Source of the DNA: Acidobacteriota bacterium
GTDB lineage: Bacteria > Acidobacteriota > Terriglobia > Terriglobales > Acidobacteriaceae
Direction: 5' to 3'
DNA length: 43,171 bases
Assembly: GCA_021836865.1 (NCBI GenBank)
Contig: JAKBHH010000022.1
Span: 1 to 43,171 of the forward strand
Shown here: piece after piece, positions 7,093 through 16,116 of the stretch
Layout: each line of letters opens with the position of its first letter
Numbering within the stretch: position 1 is the stretch's first letter
Position numbers and translations under genes: made by a program
The notes under the pieces: model-generated
Databases searched by the model: none
What the model was told of the DNA's origin: nothing
What the model saw: only the letters and a program-made list of their open reading frames with translations

Positions 7093-8487
7093 ATGATCCG
7101 GATTGGGCTTCTGACAGACGATGGCACACTCCAACCACTTCTTTCCTCTGCACTGGGAAAGGAGTTCACGGTTCAGTTGGCGATCGACGAGGAACATATT
7201 GATGGGATAGCCCAGGGTGGCGCCTGCGATGTGCTCATTGTTGATTTGAACTCCAATAACAACTCTGCCAAAGCTCGCATCGAACGGGCACGCCGCTTAA
7301 TCGCGAAGCCTATCCCCAGCCTGATCATGGCCGACGATATTCTGCGCGGAACGGCGCTCGAACTTGTTCGGCTGGGCGCTTTCGGCTACTGCCGCAGACC
7401 CCCATCGATCCGCGAACTCAAGGCGATCCTCTACAGGGCCTACGAACACAACAACCTCCGACGCCAGTTGCAGAACGTGCATCAGCAGCTAGAGGATTCG
7501 GGCAGTTGCGATCGTCTGATCGGCTCCAGCCCACAGATGCAGCAGGTTTACCAGCTGGTGCGAAGGGTTTCCAGCCTGAATGCGACCGTCCTCATCAATG
7601 GAGAGAGCGGTACCGGCAAGGAACTGATCGCCCGCGCCATCCACAACCTGGGCTCACGCAGCGACAAACCCTTCGTCGCAGTCTCCTGCGGCGCCATCCC
7701 TGAGACCCTCATCGAGGCTGAATTGTTCGGCCATGAAAAGGGCGCCTTCACGGGCACGGTAGGCGCCAGGGAAGGCTATTTCGAGCAGGCTCGCGACGGC
7801 ACACTTTTCCTGGACGAAATCGGCGATCTGAGCCTCTACACGCAGGTCAAGCTGCTGCGCGTGCTACAGCAGATGGAGTTCAGCCGCCTGGGCAGCAGCC
7901 GCCTCATCCCCTTGCGGGCGCGTCTAGTCTTTGCCACGCATCAGGACCTCGGCAAGCTGGTTGAAGAGGGCAAGTTCCGCCAGGACCTGTACTACCGCAT
8001 CAATGTGATGCGCATCGTCTCGCCGTCACTGGCAGACCACACCGAAGATATTCCTCAGATCGCGACACACTATCTCAAGCACTACTCCAGGGTATTCCAG
8101 AAGCCCATGGAGGCCATCGGCCCCGAGGCTATGGCGACCCTATCGAGCTATCCCTGGCCCGGCAATGTGCGCGAGCTGGAAAATACCATCCAGCGGGCCA
8201 TCATTCTGGCGCCGGGCACCACGGTGCGGGCTGAAGACCTGCCCATCCATGTGCCCTCCGACAAAATCATCGATATCAGTGAATACAATCCCGAGGGCTC
8301 GTTTGAGCGCCAGCTCCGCGACTACAAAATCAAGCTCGCCACAGACGCTGTCCGGGAGAACAATGGGAACAAGACCCTTGCGGCACGCAGCCTGGGCATC
8401 TCACGCGCCTATCTGCACCGTCTGATTCGCCTCACCGAAACGGATTCCATCTTTGAACAGGATTCTGTCGGTTCGGCATCCGCCTGA
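7093..8487 (+). CDS. NtrC-family sigma-54-dependent transcriptional activator with atypical receiver
   Basis: A 464-residue three-domain activator. Residues 1-120 are receiver-like, with an acidic pair at D9/D10 and a potential phospho-acceptor D51 in LIVDLN. The usual Thr/Ser switch position reads Met79 and the conserved Lys reads Arg102, so normal phospho-signalling is doubtful. Residues 142-370 are the AAA+ domain: Walker A GESGTGKE (170-177), sigma-54 contact loop GAFTGT (217-222, the last residue normally Ala), Walker B GTLFLDEIG (236-244), and the arginine-finger region FRQDLYYRINV. The C-terminus is a Fis-type helix-turn-helix (KTLAARSLGISRAYLHRLI). Such proteins bind upstream enhancers and open sigma-54 promoters by ATP hydrolysis. 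No sensor kinase is adjacent and no convincing -24/-12 site was found nearby, so its targets are unknown. Confidence 0.95.
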   Translation: MIRIGLLTDDGTLQPLLSSALGKEFTVQLAIDEEHIDGIAQGGACDVLIVDLNSNNNSAKARIERARRLIAKPIPSLIMADDILRGTALELVRLGAFGYCRRPPSIRELKAILYRAYEHNNLRRQLQNVHQQLEDSGSCDRLIGSSPQMQQVYQLVRRVSSLNATVLINGESGTGKELIARAIHNLGSRSDKPFVAVSCGAIPETLIEAELFGHEKGAFTGTVGAREGYFEQARDGTLFLDEIGDLSLYTQVKLLRVLQQMEFSRLGSSRLIPLRARLVFATHQDLGKLVEEGKFRQDLYYRINVMRIVSPSLADHTEDIPQIATHYLKHYSRVFQKPMEAIGPEAMATLSSYPWPGNVRELENTIQRAIILAPGTTVRAEDLPIHVPSDKIIDISEYNPEGSFERQLRDYKIKLATDAVRENNGNKTLAARSLGISRAYLHRLIRLTETDSIFEQDSVGSASA

Positions 8488-8520
8488 GTCTCGCTCACCG
8501 CGTTCCGTCGATCCACAAAC

Positions 8521-8556
8521 CGCACGCATTTCCGCTACCGGGAATGCGTGCGCTTT
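8521..8556 (+). repeat. Hairpin repeat, copy 1 (13-bp stem), also a possible terminator of the activator gene
   Basis: Bases 8521-8533 and 8540-8552 form a 13-bp stem with one G-U pair and a 6-nt loop (GCTACC), followed by CTTTGTTG. It sits 34 bp after the activator stop, so it may act as a weak terminator. The part from 8526 to 8556 recurs at 37008-37037 with one gap and three mismatches, including the loop side, which a simple terminator would not require. That points to a short dispersed palindromic repeat. Confidence 0.6.
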
Positions 8557-8629
8557 GTTGTACCTATGCATCTCGCAACGGGCTTTGTCCTCAGCCCCGG
8601 CACCGCCAAACTGGTATAGTTCTTTCATC

Positions 8630-9565
8630 ATGATCAAGAAGCGGGTGTTGTTCCCTGTCACGCTCCTGGCTCTTGCGTGGGCTGCCACACTCATCGAAGC
8701 GCAGCAACCGGCTGGCAGTGTCCAAGAGACCACGCCTGCGGTGAGCACTCCCCATACGAATCAGACGCCTCCATCCTCGGGGGTACCCCACACCGCCTTA
8801 CGACAGGGCGGGGCTCCCGCGCCAGAAGCGCTGCCTCAGCCGGCTGAAGCGCCGCCCGCACAGCAGCCGCAGATCATCGTTACCAGCCCAGCGCCGGCAG
8901 CACTGCCATGGCAATGGCACGAGCGAGTCGCCTGGGGAGCGAGCATTGTACTTGCGGTCCTGGGATATGTGGGCATTCTACTCGCACTGCGCTCTCTCAA
9001 GAGCATCGAGCGCAACGGCGAGAGCAGCCTGGAGGCCGCGCGCGCCGCCGTCACTGCGGCGGAATGCACGCTGAGCCAGACCAAGGCCATCCTGGAGTTT
9101 GAGCGACCATGGATTCTGGTTTCGGTCGAACCATACCTTACAGCGGAAAACAGCTTCAAGATCATGGCTTCCAACCGTGGACGACGACCTGCCCGCGTCA
9201 CGCACCTGTCCGATCAAGTGCATATCGTGACAGAGGAGGCGCAACTGCCGAAAACGCCGGGCCATGACTCTATTGAGCCGCAGCCGCAGGAGGATCCGTT
9301 GATTCTGCTGCCGGGCGAGTCGCTGGCAATCGCACGCTTCAGCAGAAACGACGTTGCGCAGATCTGCAAGACCGATGACCAGTTGCGGCGCATTGCGAGT
9401 TGGGAAGAGATCATCTTCCTCTTTGGCCGCATCACCTATAGCGAACTTTCAGGCCCCGCGGATCAGCAGCCGCACGTCACAGACTGGTGCTGCCGATACA
9501 TTCACGGGGAGACAAAGAGTGCGTTGCTTGTCGGAGGACCGCAAGGGTATCACCGGCACACATAG
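8630..9565 (+). CDS. Membrane-anchored protein of unknown function with Pro/Ala-rich linker
   Basis: A 311-residue protein I do not recognise. It starts with a signal-like segment (MIKKRVLFPVTLLALAWAATL), followed by a Pro/Ala/Gln-rich low-complexity stretch to about residue 95, one clear membrane helix (ASIVLAVLGYVGILLALRSL, about 103-122), a short helix with coiled-coil character (SSLEAARAAVTAAECTLSQ), and a C-terminal domain of about 170 residues beginning FERPWILVSVEP. The last part resembles the soluble tail often seen in small bacterial membrane proteins of unknown role. The start is the ATG before IKKRV; a longer frame upstream overlaps the activator gene and is unlikely to be translated. 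It stands alone between the activator and an ABC exporter operon on the same strand. Confidence 0.65.
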   Translation: MIKKRVLFPVTLLALAWAATLIEAQQPAGSVQETTPAVSTPHTNQTPPSSGVPHTALRQGGAPAPEALPQPAEAPPAQQPQIIVTSPAPAALPWQWHERVAWGASIVLAVLGYVGILLALRSLKSIERNGESSLEAARAAVTAAECTLSQTKAILEFERPWILVSVEPYLTAENSFKIMASNRGRRPARVTHLSDQVHIVTEEAQLPKTPGHDSIEPQPQEDPLILLPGESLAIARFSRNDVAQICKTDDQLRRIASWEEIIFLFGRITYSELSGPADQQPHVTDWCCRYIHGETKSALLVGGPQGYHRHT

Positions 9566-9698
9566 AATCCCCGAGAGTGCATCGTGCCCCGCAAATGGGC
9601 GCATACGCTTTGCGAGATCCGCCAGCTGTGTGTTTTAAGAGCATGTGCGAGAAGGTCCGCCGTCCGCTTTTGCCGCCAGCCCCGCAACAGGAGTTGCC

Positions 9699-10601
9699 AT
9701 GCCCGTCGTTGAACTCGCCCAGGTGACCAAAACATACGAAAGCAAGGTCGCCGTCGACCATCTGAGCCTCTCCATTGAAGCGGGTCAGATGTTCGGCTTG
9801 CTGGGCCCCAACGGCACCGGCAAAACAAGCTCCATCCGCATGATGATGGGTATCACCCTGCCCGACACCGGCTCCATCACGCTGTTTGGCAAGCCGTTCG
9901 AGCGCGCCAGCCTCAAGCGGGTCGGCTACCTGCCGGAGGAGCGCGGCCTTTACAAGAAGATGAAGGTCATCGAACAGCTCATCTTCTTTGGTGAGTTGCA
10001 CGGCCTGCACGAAGCCGAAGCGCGCAGCCGCGCAACCGATTGGGCCAGACGCCTTGATATTGATGACTCTCTCCACAAGAAGACCGAAGAGCTCTCTAAA
10101 GGAATGCAGCAAAAGATTCAGTTCATCGGCTCCCTGCTACACGATCCTGCGCTGATCATCATGGATGAGCCCTTCAGCGGTCTCGATCCCGTCAACGCCA
10201 AACTCCTGGAGCAGACCCTGCTTGCCTTGAAGGATCAGGGCAAAGCGATCGTCTTTTCCACGCACCGCATGGATCAGGTCGAAAAGCTCTGCGACTCCAT
10301 CTGCCTCATCGACAAGGGGCAGGCCGTGCTTGCGGGCAAAGTGCGTGAGATCAAATCGCGCTACGAACGCAACCATGTGATGGTGGAGTTTGAAGGCAGC
10401 GAAGCCTTTCTGCAGAGTGCCGAAGTGGCCGAAGCAAAGAATTTCTCAGGCCATGCAGAGATTCGTCTCAGGCCCCACGGCAACGCACAAAAGCTGCTGC
10501 GCGAGGCCTCCGCCTGCGCGACCATCTATCGCTTTGAACTGGTCGAGCCATCGCTCGAAGAGATTTTCATTCAGACCGTGGGAGGGAAAGTCGATGCGTA
10601 A
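9699..10601 (+). CDS. ABC exporter ATP-binding protein, NatA-like
   Basis: A 300-residue ATPase. Walker A is GPNGTGKT, the Q-loop/switch region is VGYLPEERGLYKKM, the ABC signature is the variant LSKGMQQK, and Walker B is LIIMDEPFSGLD, followed by the H-loop VFSTHR. The C-terminal extension (about residues 215-300, ending LEEIFIQTVGGK) is the NatA-type domain (DUF4162-like). I start at the ATG at 9699 because CAGGAG lies 7 bp before it; the frame upstream has an earlier ATG without such a site. The stop overlaps the start of the permease gene by 8 bp, so the two proteins form one exporter. NatA/NatB systems export Na+ or other small molecules; the substrate here is unknown. Confidence 0.94.
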   Translation: MPVVELAQVTKTYESKVAVDHLSLSIEAGQMFGLLGPNGTGKTSSIRMMMGITLPDTGSITLFGKPFERASLKRVGYLPEERGLYKKMKVIEQLIFFGELHGLHEAEARSRATDWARRLDIDDSLHKKTEELSKGMQQKIQFIGSLLHDPALIIMDEPFSGLDPVNAKLLEQTLLALKDQGKAIVFSTHRMDQVEKLCDSICLIDKGQAVLAGKVREIKSRYERNHVMVEFEGSEAFLQSAEVAEAKNFSGHAEIRLRPHGNAQKLLREASACATIYRFELVEPSLEEIFIQTVGGKVDA

Positions 10602-11841
10602 CATGCTGCTGATCGCCCGGCGCGAATATCTCGAGCAGGTACGCGGACGCGCCTTCAAGACAACCACCATCGGCTTGCCCGCCATCTTCGCCCTCATCGT
10701 CGGCGTGGGCTATCTTTCAAACCTCGGCCTCGGTGCCAACCGCCAGGTCGCAGTGGCTTCCAACGATCCTCTCCTTGCCGGTCAAATCCGTCAGAAGCTT
10801 GCCGGCGACAAGGATGCCAAGGCGCGGGTCATCGTGGCTGCACCCGCCACGCCGCAGGATCGCGCTCTGCTCCTCAATAAGGTGAAGGATGGCACCCTCG
10901 ATGGCCTGCTGTGGGTCGACACCGCTACGGGCAAGCTGCCCACGGCAACCTACACCTCGCAGTCTGCAGGCGATTTCATCACCGCAGCCCGCGTCAAGTC
11001 GGCGCTCAATCACGCCATCATTGACGAGCGTCTAATCGGCGGCGGCATGCAACAGGGGTCTGCCGACGCGCTCGTCAATGGCACATCCGTCGCCACCTAT
11101 CAGGTCAAAATGGACGGCAGCGTCCTGAAGACCAACGCCGAGGCCTCCTTCTGGAAGGGCTACGTCATGGCGATCCTGCTCTCCATGACAACCATGATCT
11201 ACGGCATGAACGTGGCACGCTCCATCATTCAGGAGAAGACCTCTCGCATCTTTGAGGTGATGCTCGCCATCGCGAGCCCGAGCGACATGCTGGCGGGCAA
11301 GCTTATCGGTGTCGGCGCCGTCGGCCTCACGCAAATCGCCATCTGGCTGGTCGCCGCTGCGGCTATTCTCGTGTCCCCTTTTGCCGGCGCCATCCTGACC
11401 GGCGAATTGGCCGTCCACATTACATGGACAGAAGCCATCCTGTTCCCCGTGTACTTCGTCCTCGGCTATCTGCTCTATAGCTCGCTCTTCGCCGGCCTGG
11501 CCGCCACCTGCGAAACCGAGCAGGAACTGCAAATGTACACGCCGCTGGCCGCCGCACCCACCTGGCTCAGCTTCGCTCTTATTATGCTCGTCATCAACGA
11601 TTCCAATTCCTTCTGGTCGGTCGCTGCCTCGTTCTTCCCGCCCACCGCGCCGGTCATCATGTTTCTTCGCATGGCCGCCGAGATTCCGCCCGCATGGCAG
11701 TTCGCCGTCTCTATCGGCCTGCTCACCTTAAGCATCTGGGCCGTCCTCTGGTTCTCCACGCGTCTGTACCGCATCGGCATTCTCATGTATGGCAAGCGCG
11801 CCACCGTGCCGGAGCTGTTGCGCTGGCTGCGCTACAGCTAG
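10594..11841 (+). CDS. ABC-2 family permease, NatB-like
   Basis: A 415-residue permease of the ABC-2 type: a cytoplasmic start (MRNMLLIARREYLEQVRGRAF), the first helix near residues 28-46, then a large extracytoplasmic domain of about 130 residues, then five or six helices. YGMNVARSIIQEKTSRIFEVML is the conserved coupling segment next to the second helix. The ATG at 10594 lies inside the last codons of the ATPase gene (8-bp overlap), which indicates translational coupling. Together they form an exporter of the NatAB kind. The following acyltransferase starts 10 bp after the stop, so all four genes up to queA probably share one transcript. Confidence 0.92.
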   Translation: MRNMLLIARREYLEQVRGRAFKTTTIGLPAIFALIVGVGYLSNLGLGANRQVAVASNDPLLAGQIRQKLAGDKDAKARVIVAAPATPQDRALLLNKVKDGTLDGLLWVDTATGKLPTATYTSQSAGDFITAARVKSALNHAIIDERLIGGGMQQGSADALVNGTSVATYQVKMDGSVLKTNAEASFWKGYVMAILLSMTTMIYGMNVARSIIQEKTSRIFEVMLAIASPSDMLAGKLIGVGAVGLTQIAIWLVAAAAILVSPFAGAILTGELAVHITWTEAILFPVYFVLGYLLYSSLFAGLAATCETEQELQMYTPLAAAPTWLSFALIMLVINDSNSFWSVAASFFPPTAPVIMFLRMAAEIPPAWQFAVSIGLLTLSIWAVLWFSTRLYRIGILMYGKRATVPELLRWLRYS

Positions 11842-11851
11842 AATCAGTAGA

Positions 11852-12547
11852 GTGACCGCGAAAGCCAGCCCCAGATTTACCTTCACGCAGCGCCTTGTGC
11901 TGGCTATTGCGCCGCCTGTAGTGTCAGCCCTGGTCTGGCTGGTGGGCCTCACCTGGCGTTTTCAGGTCATTGCGGAAGACGGCGTCACGCCTGTGCTCTT
12001 CGGCCAGAAGGCCGGCCCTGAGATCTACTGCTTCTGGCACCAGTGCGTGCTTCCCTGCACCGTCTACTTCCGCCGCTCCCGCGCCGTCATCCTTATCAGC
12101 CGCAGCTTTGACGGCGAGCTCATCACACGCATTCTCCGCAGCTTCGGCTTTGATGCGGTACGCGGTTCCAGTTCGCGCGGCGGCCCGGAGAGCCTGATCG
12201 GGCTCTCCCGCGTCATCGAGTCCGGCCGCACCGCCATCTTTACCGCGGACGGTCCGCGCGGACCCATCTATCGCACCAAGATTGGCCCCATCAAGCTCGC
12301 GCAGCTCACCGGCGCACCCATCGGCGCCTTCCACCTGGAGCCGGAACACGCCTGGACGATGCGCTCCTGGGATCGCTTCCGCGTGCCCAAACCCTTCACG
12401 CGCATCTGCGTCAGCTGGGCTCAGTGGACTTACGTCTCTACCACTCTTCCCTCTGAGCAGCTTGAAGCGAAGCGCCAGGAGTTGAATGCCGCCCTCGAGC
12501 GGGCCCGGCTGCGCGCGTTGGCGCACTTTGGAAAGGCCTCGCTGTGA
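11852..12547 (+). CDS. DUF374 lysophospholipid acyltransferase family protein
   Basis: A 231-residue protein read from the GTG at 11852; the reading frame continues further upstream only into the permease gene. One N-terminal hydrophobic segment ([19 protein letters not shown]) probably anchors it to the inner membrane. The DUF374 signature is complete: WHQCVLP (catalytic-type His), [14 protein letters not shown], the RGSSSRGG block, and TADGPRGP followed by Lys and Gly. The family is related to LPLAT acyltransferases and is often found with lipid A or envelope lipid genes; its exact acyl acceptor is not settled. Its TGA overlaps the GTG of queA (GTGA), so the two are translationally coupled even though their functions are unrelated. 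Confidence 0.9.
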   Translation: MTAKASPRFTFTQRLVLAIAPPVVSALVWLVGLTWRFQVIAEDGVTPVLFGQKAGPEIYCFWHQCVLPCTVYFRRSRAVILISRSFDGELITRILRSFGFDAVRGSSSRGGPESLIGLSRVIESGRTAIFTADGPRGPIYRTKIGPIKLAQLTGAPIGAFHLEPEHAWTMRSWDRFRVPKPFTRICVSWAQWTYVSTTLPSEQLEAKRQELNAALERARLRALAHFGKASL

Positions 12548-13620
12548 GCGGCCTGAGAGTTGCCGACTTCGATTATGATCTGCCGCCGGAGCTCATCGCG
12601 CAAGAGCCTCCTGCCGAGCGCGGCCAGAGCCGCATGCTGGTCGTCCATCGCTCCACGGGAGCCCTGCGCGACGCCCACTTCGCCGACTTCCCCTCTCTGC
12701 TTGAGCCGGGCGATCTGCTCGTCCTCAACAACAGTCGCGTCATTCCTGCGCGCCTTTACGCGCGACGCACCATCGTCCGCGAACGCACGGCGCCCACCGC
12801 GCTGGTCGAAGTACTGCTCATTGAGCCCACGGCCGACCAGTCATGGCGTTCCCTGGTGCGGCCGGGCAAAAAAGTTGATGTCGGTGAGCATCTCGTCTTC
12901 TCCGCACCGGGCGGAGAAACCGTCCTCGAAGCCGATGTGGTCGAACGCGGCAAACGCGGCGAGCGCATCCTGCGCTTCATGCCCGTGGCCGATTTCTACG
13001 GCGCACTCGATCGGATCGGCCACATGCCCCTGCCACCCTACATCCACCGCGACGATGTCGCTCGGGACCGCGACCGCTACCAGACGGTCTTTGCCCGAGA
13101 GCGGGGGTCGGTTGCCGCGCCCACCGCGGGCCTTCACTTCACTGCGCAAACGCTCGCCGCACTGGCAGCACGGGGCGTTGAAGTTGCACAGGTCACGCTC
13201 CACGTCGGCCTCGGCACCTTTGCGCCGCTCCATGCCAAACAGGTTGAGGACATTCACCTGCACCGTGAACGCTATGAACTGTCGTACGACGCTGCAGAAG
13301 CCTTGAATCGTGCCCGCAGCCAGGGCCGCCGCGTCGTCGCCGTTGGCACCACCGTTGTGCGCACGCTGGAAGCCGCCGCACTCGCCGCCGGCGACCGGAG
13401 CTTCCGCCCTCACGCGGGCACAACCGATATCTTCATCGCTCCGGGATTCCAATTCCGCGCCGTCGGTGCACTCCTCACCAACTTCCACCTTCCTCAATCA
13501 AGCCTGCTGATGCTGGCCAGCGCGTTTGCAGGCCGCGAGCGCGTGCTCGCGGCCTATCGACACGCGGTCCAGGCGCACTACCGTTTCTTCAGCTACGGCG
13601 ATTGCATGTTCCTTGACTGA
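12544..13620 (+). CDS. queA: tRNA preQ1(34) S-adenosylmethionine ribosyltransferase-isomerase (QueA)
   Basis: 358 residues, close to the usual 340-360. The cytoplasmic enzyme transfers and isomerises the ribosyl part of S-adenosylmethionine onto preQ1 in the anticodon wobble position of tRNA, giving epoxyqueuosine. Family blocks are all present: [15 protein letters not shown] at the start, [53 protein letters not shown] and the ending [20 protein letters not shown]. It starts with GTG overlapping the acyltransferase stop. No other queuosine gene is in the window. It is the last gene before the polysaccharide island; 218 bp without recognisable genes follow it. Confidence 0.98.
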   Translation: MSGLRVADFDYDLPPELIAQEPPAERGQSRMLVVHRSTGALRDAHFADFPSLLEPGDLLVLNNSRVIPARLYARRTIVRERTAPTALVEVLLIEPTADQSWRSLVRPGKKVDVGEHLVFSAPGGETVLEADVVERGKRGERILRFMPVADFYGALDRIGHMPLPPYIHRDDVARDRDRYQTVFARERGSVAAPTAGLHFTAQTLAALAARGVEVAQVTLHVGLGTFAPLHAKQVEDIHLHRERYELSYDAAEALNRARSQGRRVVAVGTTVVRTLEAAALAAGDRSFRPHAGTTDIFIAPGFQFRAVGALLTNFHLPQSSLLMLASAFAGRERVLAAYRHAVQAHYRFFSYGDCMFLD

Positions 13621-13838
13621 CTGAGTTCCACCGCTTGATGCCAGTGGCATGGCCCCTGCGATCGGACAACGGCGGGGTGTCTGTTCACTTTAGCGACTAT
13701 CACAGTTTCCATACCCAGGCTTGCGTCGTGGATGCCGGGAGAATGCCGCAAAGTGGAATCTGCCGGGCGCTGTGCATTTATATGTCGGACGTGGGCACGG
13801 CAGGTCAAGCTATGCAATAGTTTCAGAAGGGCGGACAG

Positions 13839-15632
13839 GTGAACGCAAAACAGGGCATAACCCGAAGAGAGTTTGTCATCGGCGGGGCCACAATGGCACT
13901 CGGCTCACACGTTGGGCTTGTGGCGGATACCCCCGGTTCCAGAGCTCTCAACGAGTTCGACTACGATCAGGTGCGTCTGACAGGTGGAGCGTTCAAGCGA
14001 CATTATGACCGCATTCACGCCAGTTATCTTGCACTGGATACCGACCGACTGTTAAAGGTCTATCGCCAGCGTGCGGGGCTGGCTGCGCCCGGCGCCGACA
14101 TGGGCGGGTGGTACGACGCGAACGGTTTTGTGCCGGGACACTCTCTCGGCCAATACATATCCGGCCTTGCTCGCATCGGCAACACAACCGGAGACCCAGG
14201 TTGCCATACTAAGGTCGCGGAACTGGTGGAGGGATTCGCTGCCACCATGGGGCCGGACGACCGCATCTTTGCCGGGCCAAATGCAGAAAAAGTATGGCCA
14301 TGCTACATCCTCGACAAGCATCTCGCGGGACTGATGGATGCCGCGATGCTCAGCAGTGTTGCGTCCGCGCGCGAACTGTTACCGCGCGTCTACCGTGGAG
14401 CTCTTCCCTATATTCCCGATCAGGGGCGCGATCGTGTCGGCAAGAAGGATCCACCCTACGATGAGACCTATGTTCTGCCGGAAAGCCTGTTCGATGCATT
14501 CGCAATGACCCATGACAACGCAATGCGTGAGCGAGCAATCCGTTACCTTCTCGATCGGGAATTCTTCGATCCGCTTGCCCGAGGGCAGGATGTGCTTCCC
14601 GGCCGCCATGCATACAGCCATGGCATCGCCCTAAGCTCGGCGGGCAAGGCACACCGCGTCCTGCGCAATGAGAAGTACCTGCAAGCGATGCGGGTGGCAT
14701 GGAATCTGCTGACTCAGACGCAGCAGTATGCAACTGGAGGCTGGGGTCCGAACGAGACGTTCATCGAGCCGCACAAGGGACAGCTTTACGCAAGCCTCCA
14801 AAGCACCCCGGACCACTTTGAAACGCCCTGCGGCAGTTATGCTGCAGCCAAGCTGGCGCGCTATTTGCTCTGCGCAACCGGGGATGCACACTACGGTGAC
14901 GGACTGGAACGAGTCCTCTACAACACGTTGTTGGCCGCAAAGGAGCCGGACAACGACGGGGACTATCCCTATTACTCCACCTATAGCCCACGCGCACGCA
15001 AAGTCTATTACTCGCAGAAGTGGCCATGCTGTTCCGGCACACTGGTGCAAGGCGTCGCCGACTATGTAAAGCACATCTACTTTCATGCTCCGGGCGAACT
15101 GCGTGTGAACCTGTACGCTCCGTCAACCGTGCAATGGCAGCATGGGAAGACGCAGGTCCAACTCGCTCAACAAACGCGCTATCCCTTGGAGGAGTCTGTC
15201 ATCCTTCACGTTGAAACAAGTGAGCCGACGGCCTTCACACTCGGTCTCAGGATTCCCCGCTGGCTGAATCAACATGCAACCGTGCGCGTAAACGGTGCAA
15301 GGGCCTATCCGCAGCAGAAACAGGGATGGGCGATGGTCCGCAAGGTATGGAAGAGCGGAGACACTGTTCAGTTGGACCTTCCGCAGCGCCTGTACACAGA
15401 GGCAATCGACGACCTTCATCCGGAAACTGTCGCAGTATTGCGCGGCCCACTGGTCTATGTCGAGCTCAATCCGCGTTCGCTAGGCCTGCGCCTTGTGCCG
15501 CTCGATCGCTTGAAGAGCCTTCCCGGTGCATCAGGTATCTATCACGCCGAAGACGCGGAAGGAGATCGCGTCTTCGCCCCGCTCTACCTTGTTGGTCAAG
15601 AAAGTTACACAACGTACTTTCAAAAAAGTTAA
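13839..15632 (+). CDS. GH127-type beta-L-arabinofuranosidase family protein (DUF1680), Tat-exported
   Basis: A 597-residue secreted enzyme from a GTG start with a purine-rich GAAGGGCGG stretch upstream. The N-terminus has a Tat signal (ITRREFVIGG, then a hydrophobic stretch to about residue 30). The rest is the DUF1680 (alpha/alpha)6 barrel plus C-terminal beta domains. The metal/thiol site is recognisable: Glu328 and Cys331 in ETPCGSYA, then Cys397-Cys398 in WPCCSGT. In the characterised GH127 enzyme the Glu and first Cys are separated by one residue (E-x-C) and Cys is the nucleophile; here they are two apart, marking a subgroup. The family releases L-arabinose from plant cell-wall side chains, which suits the neighbouring rhamnosidases and fucosidase. 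Exact specificity is inferred. Confidence 0.85.
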   Translation: MNAKQGITRREFVIGGATMALGSHVGLVADTPGSRALNEFDYDQVRLTGGAFKRHYDRIHASYLALDTDRLLKVYRQRAGLAAPGADMGGWYDANGFVPGHSLGQYISGLARIGNTTGDPGCHTKVAELVEGFAATMGPDDRIFAGPNAEKVWPCYILDKHLAGLMDAAMLSSVASARELLPRVYRGALPYIPDQGRDRVGKKDPPYDETYVLPESLFDAFAMTHDNAMRERAIRYLLDREFFDPLARGQDVLPGRHAYSHGIALSSAGKAHRVLRNEKYLQAMRVAWNLLTQTQQYATGGWGPNETFIEPHKGQLYASLQSTPDHFETPCGSYAAAKLARYLLCATGDAHYGDGLERVLYNTLLAAKEPDNDGDYPYYSTYSPRARKVYYSQKWPCCSGTLVQGVADYVKHIYFHAPGELRVNLYAPSTVQWQHGKTQVQLAQQTRYPLEESVILHVETSEPTAFTLGLRIPRWLNQHATVRVNGARAYPQQKQGWAMVRKVWKSGDTVQLDLPQRLYTEAIDDLHPETVAVLRGPLVYVELNPRSLGLRLVPLDRLKSLPGASGIYHAEDAEGDRVFAPLYLVGQESYTTYFQKS

Positions 15633-15645
15633 AAGGCCATTCGGG

Positions 15646-15921
15646 ATGATCATCGTGCAACTGAATGAAGGAAGTGCGATCCCTCGCAGGCTCCAGCTCA
15701 ACCCCCTTCCGATCAATGCTGGCAGCAATTCTTCTTGCTGCCGCACATCGAAAGACCGTGTGATTGTCCTCCTGATCAACCATGGATCTTATCCTCTCCG
15801 GGTTCCCCTGCCGACGCCCATGGCCGATGTGCTGCAGGACGAAGTGTCCGTCTGCGCATCCATACTCGATCCAAAGGGGATGGCCGTTCTCCTATCGCAG
15901 GCACAACAAGCGAGCCCTTAA
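15646..15921 (+). pseudogene. Remnant resembling the C-terminal domain of a GH42-type beta-galactosidase
   Basis: An open stretch of 91 codons starting 13 bp after the GH127 stop, in another frame and without a clear ribosome-binding site. Its second half (RVIVLLINHGSYPLRVPLP, then MADVLQDE and a LDPKGMAVLL ending) reads like the C-terminal beta-sandwich of GH42 beta-galactosidases, where a 'LINH' strand, a 'DLLTG' segment and a 'PxGVAVL' end are typical. No catalytic domain precedes it, so I take it as the 3' relic of a lost gene. It could still be expressed as a small orphan. The next 195 bp (15922-16116), up to the GH29 start, hold nothing I can assign. Confidence 0.45.
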
Positions 15922-16116
15922 GGTGGCGAGGAGCGATCGGCTCGCTCTCGCCCCAATCACCCACAACACGGCTTCGCTGCCTGGACCAGACCGCAGCGTG
16001 GGCCGTGACCATTTCCACGGACATAGTGCCGGGCCGCAAGGCTTGCCCATCCTGCATAGCGCACATGTTGTTCGATTGCAGTGCAAAAGACGACCTGATT
16101 CTGGTAGCGTGATGCG

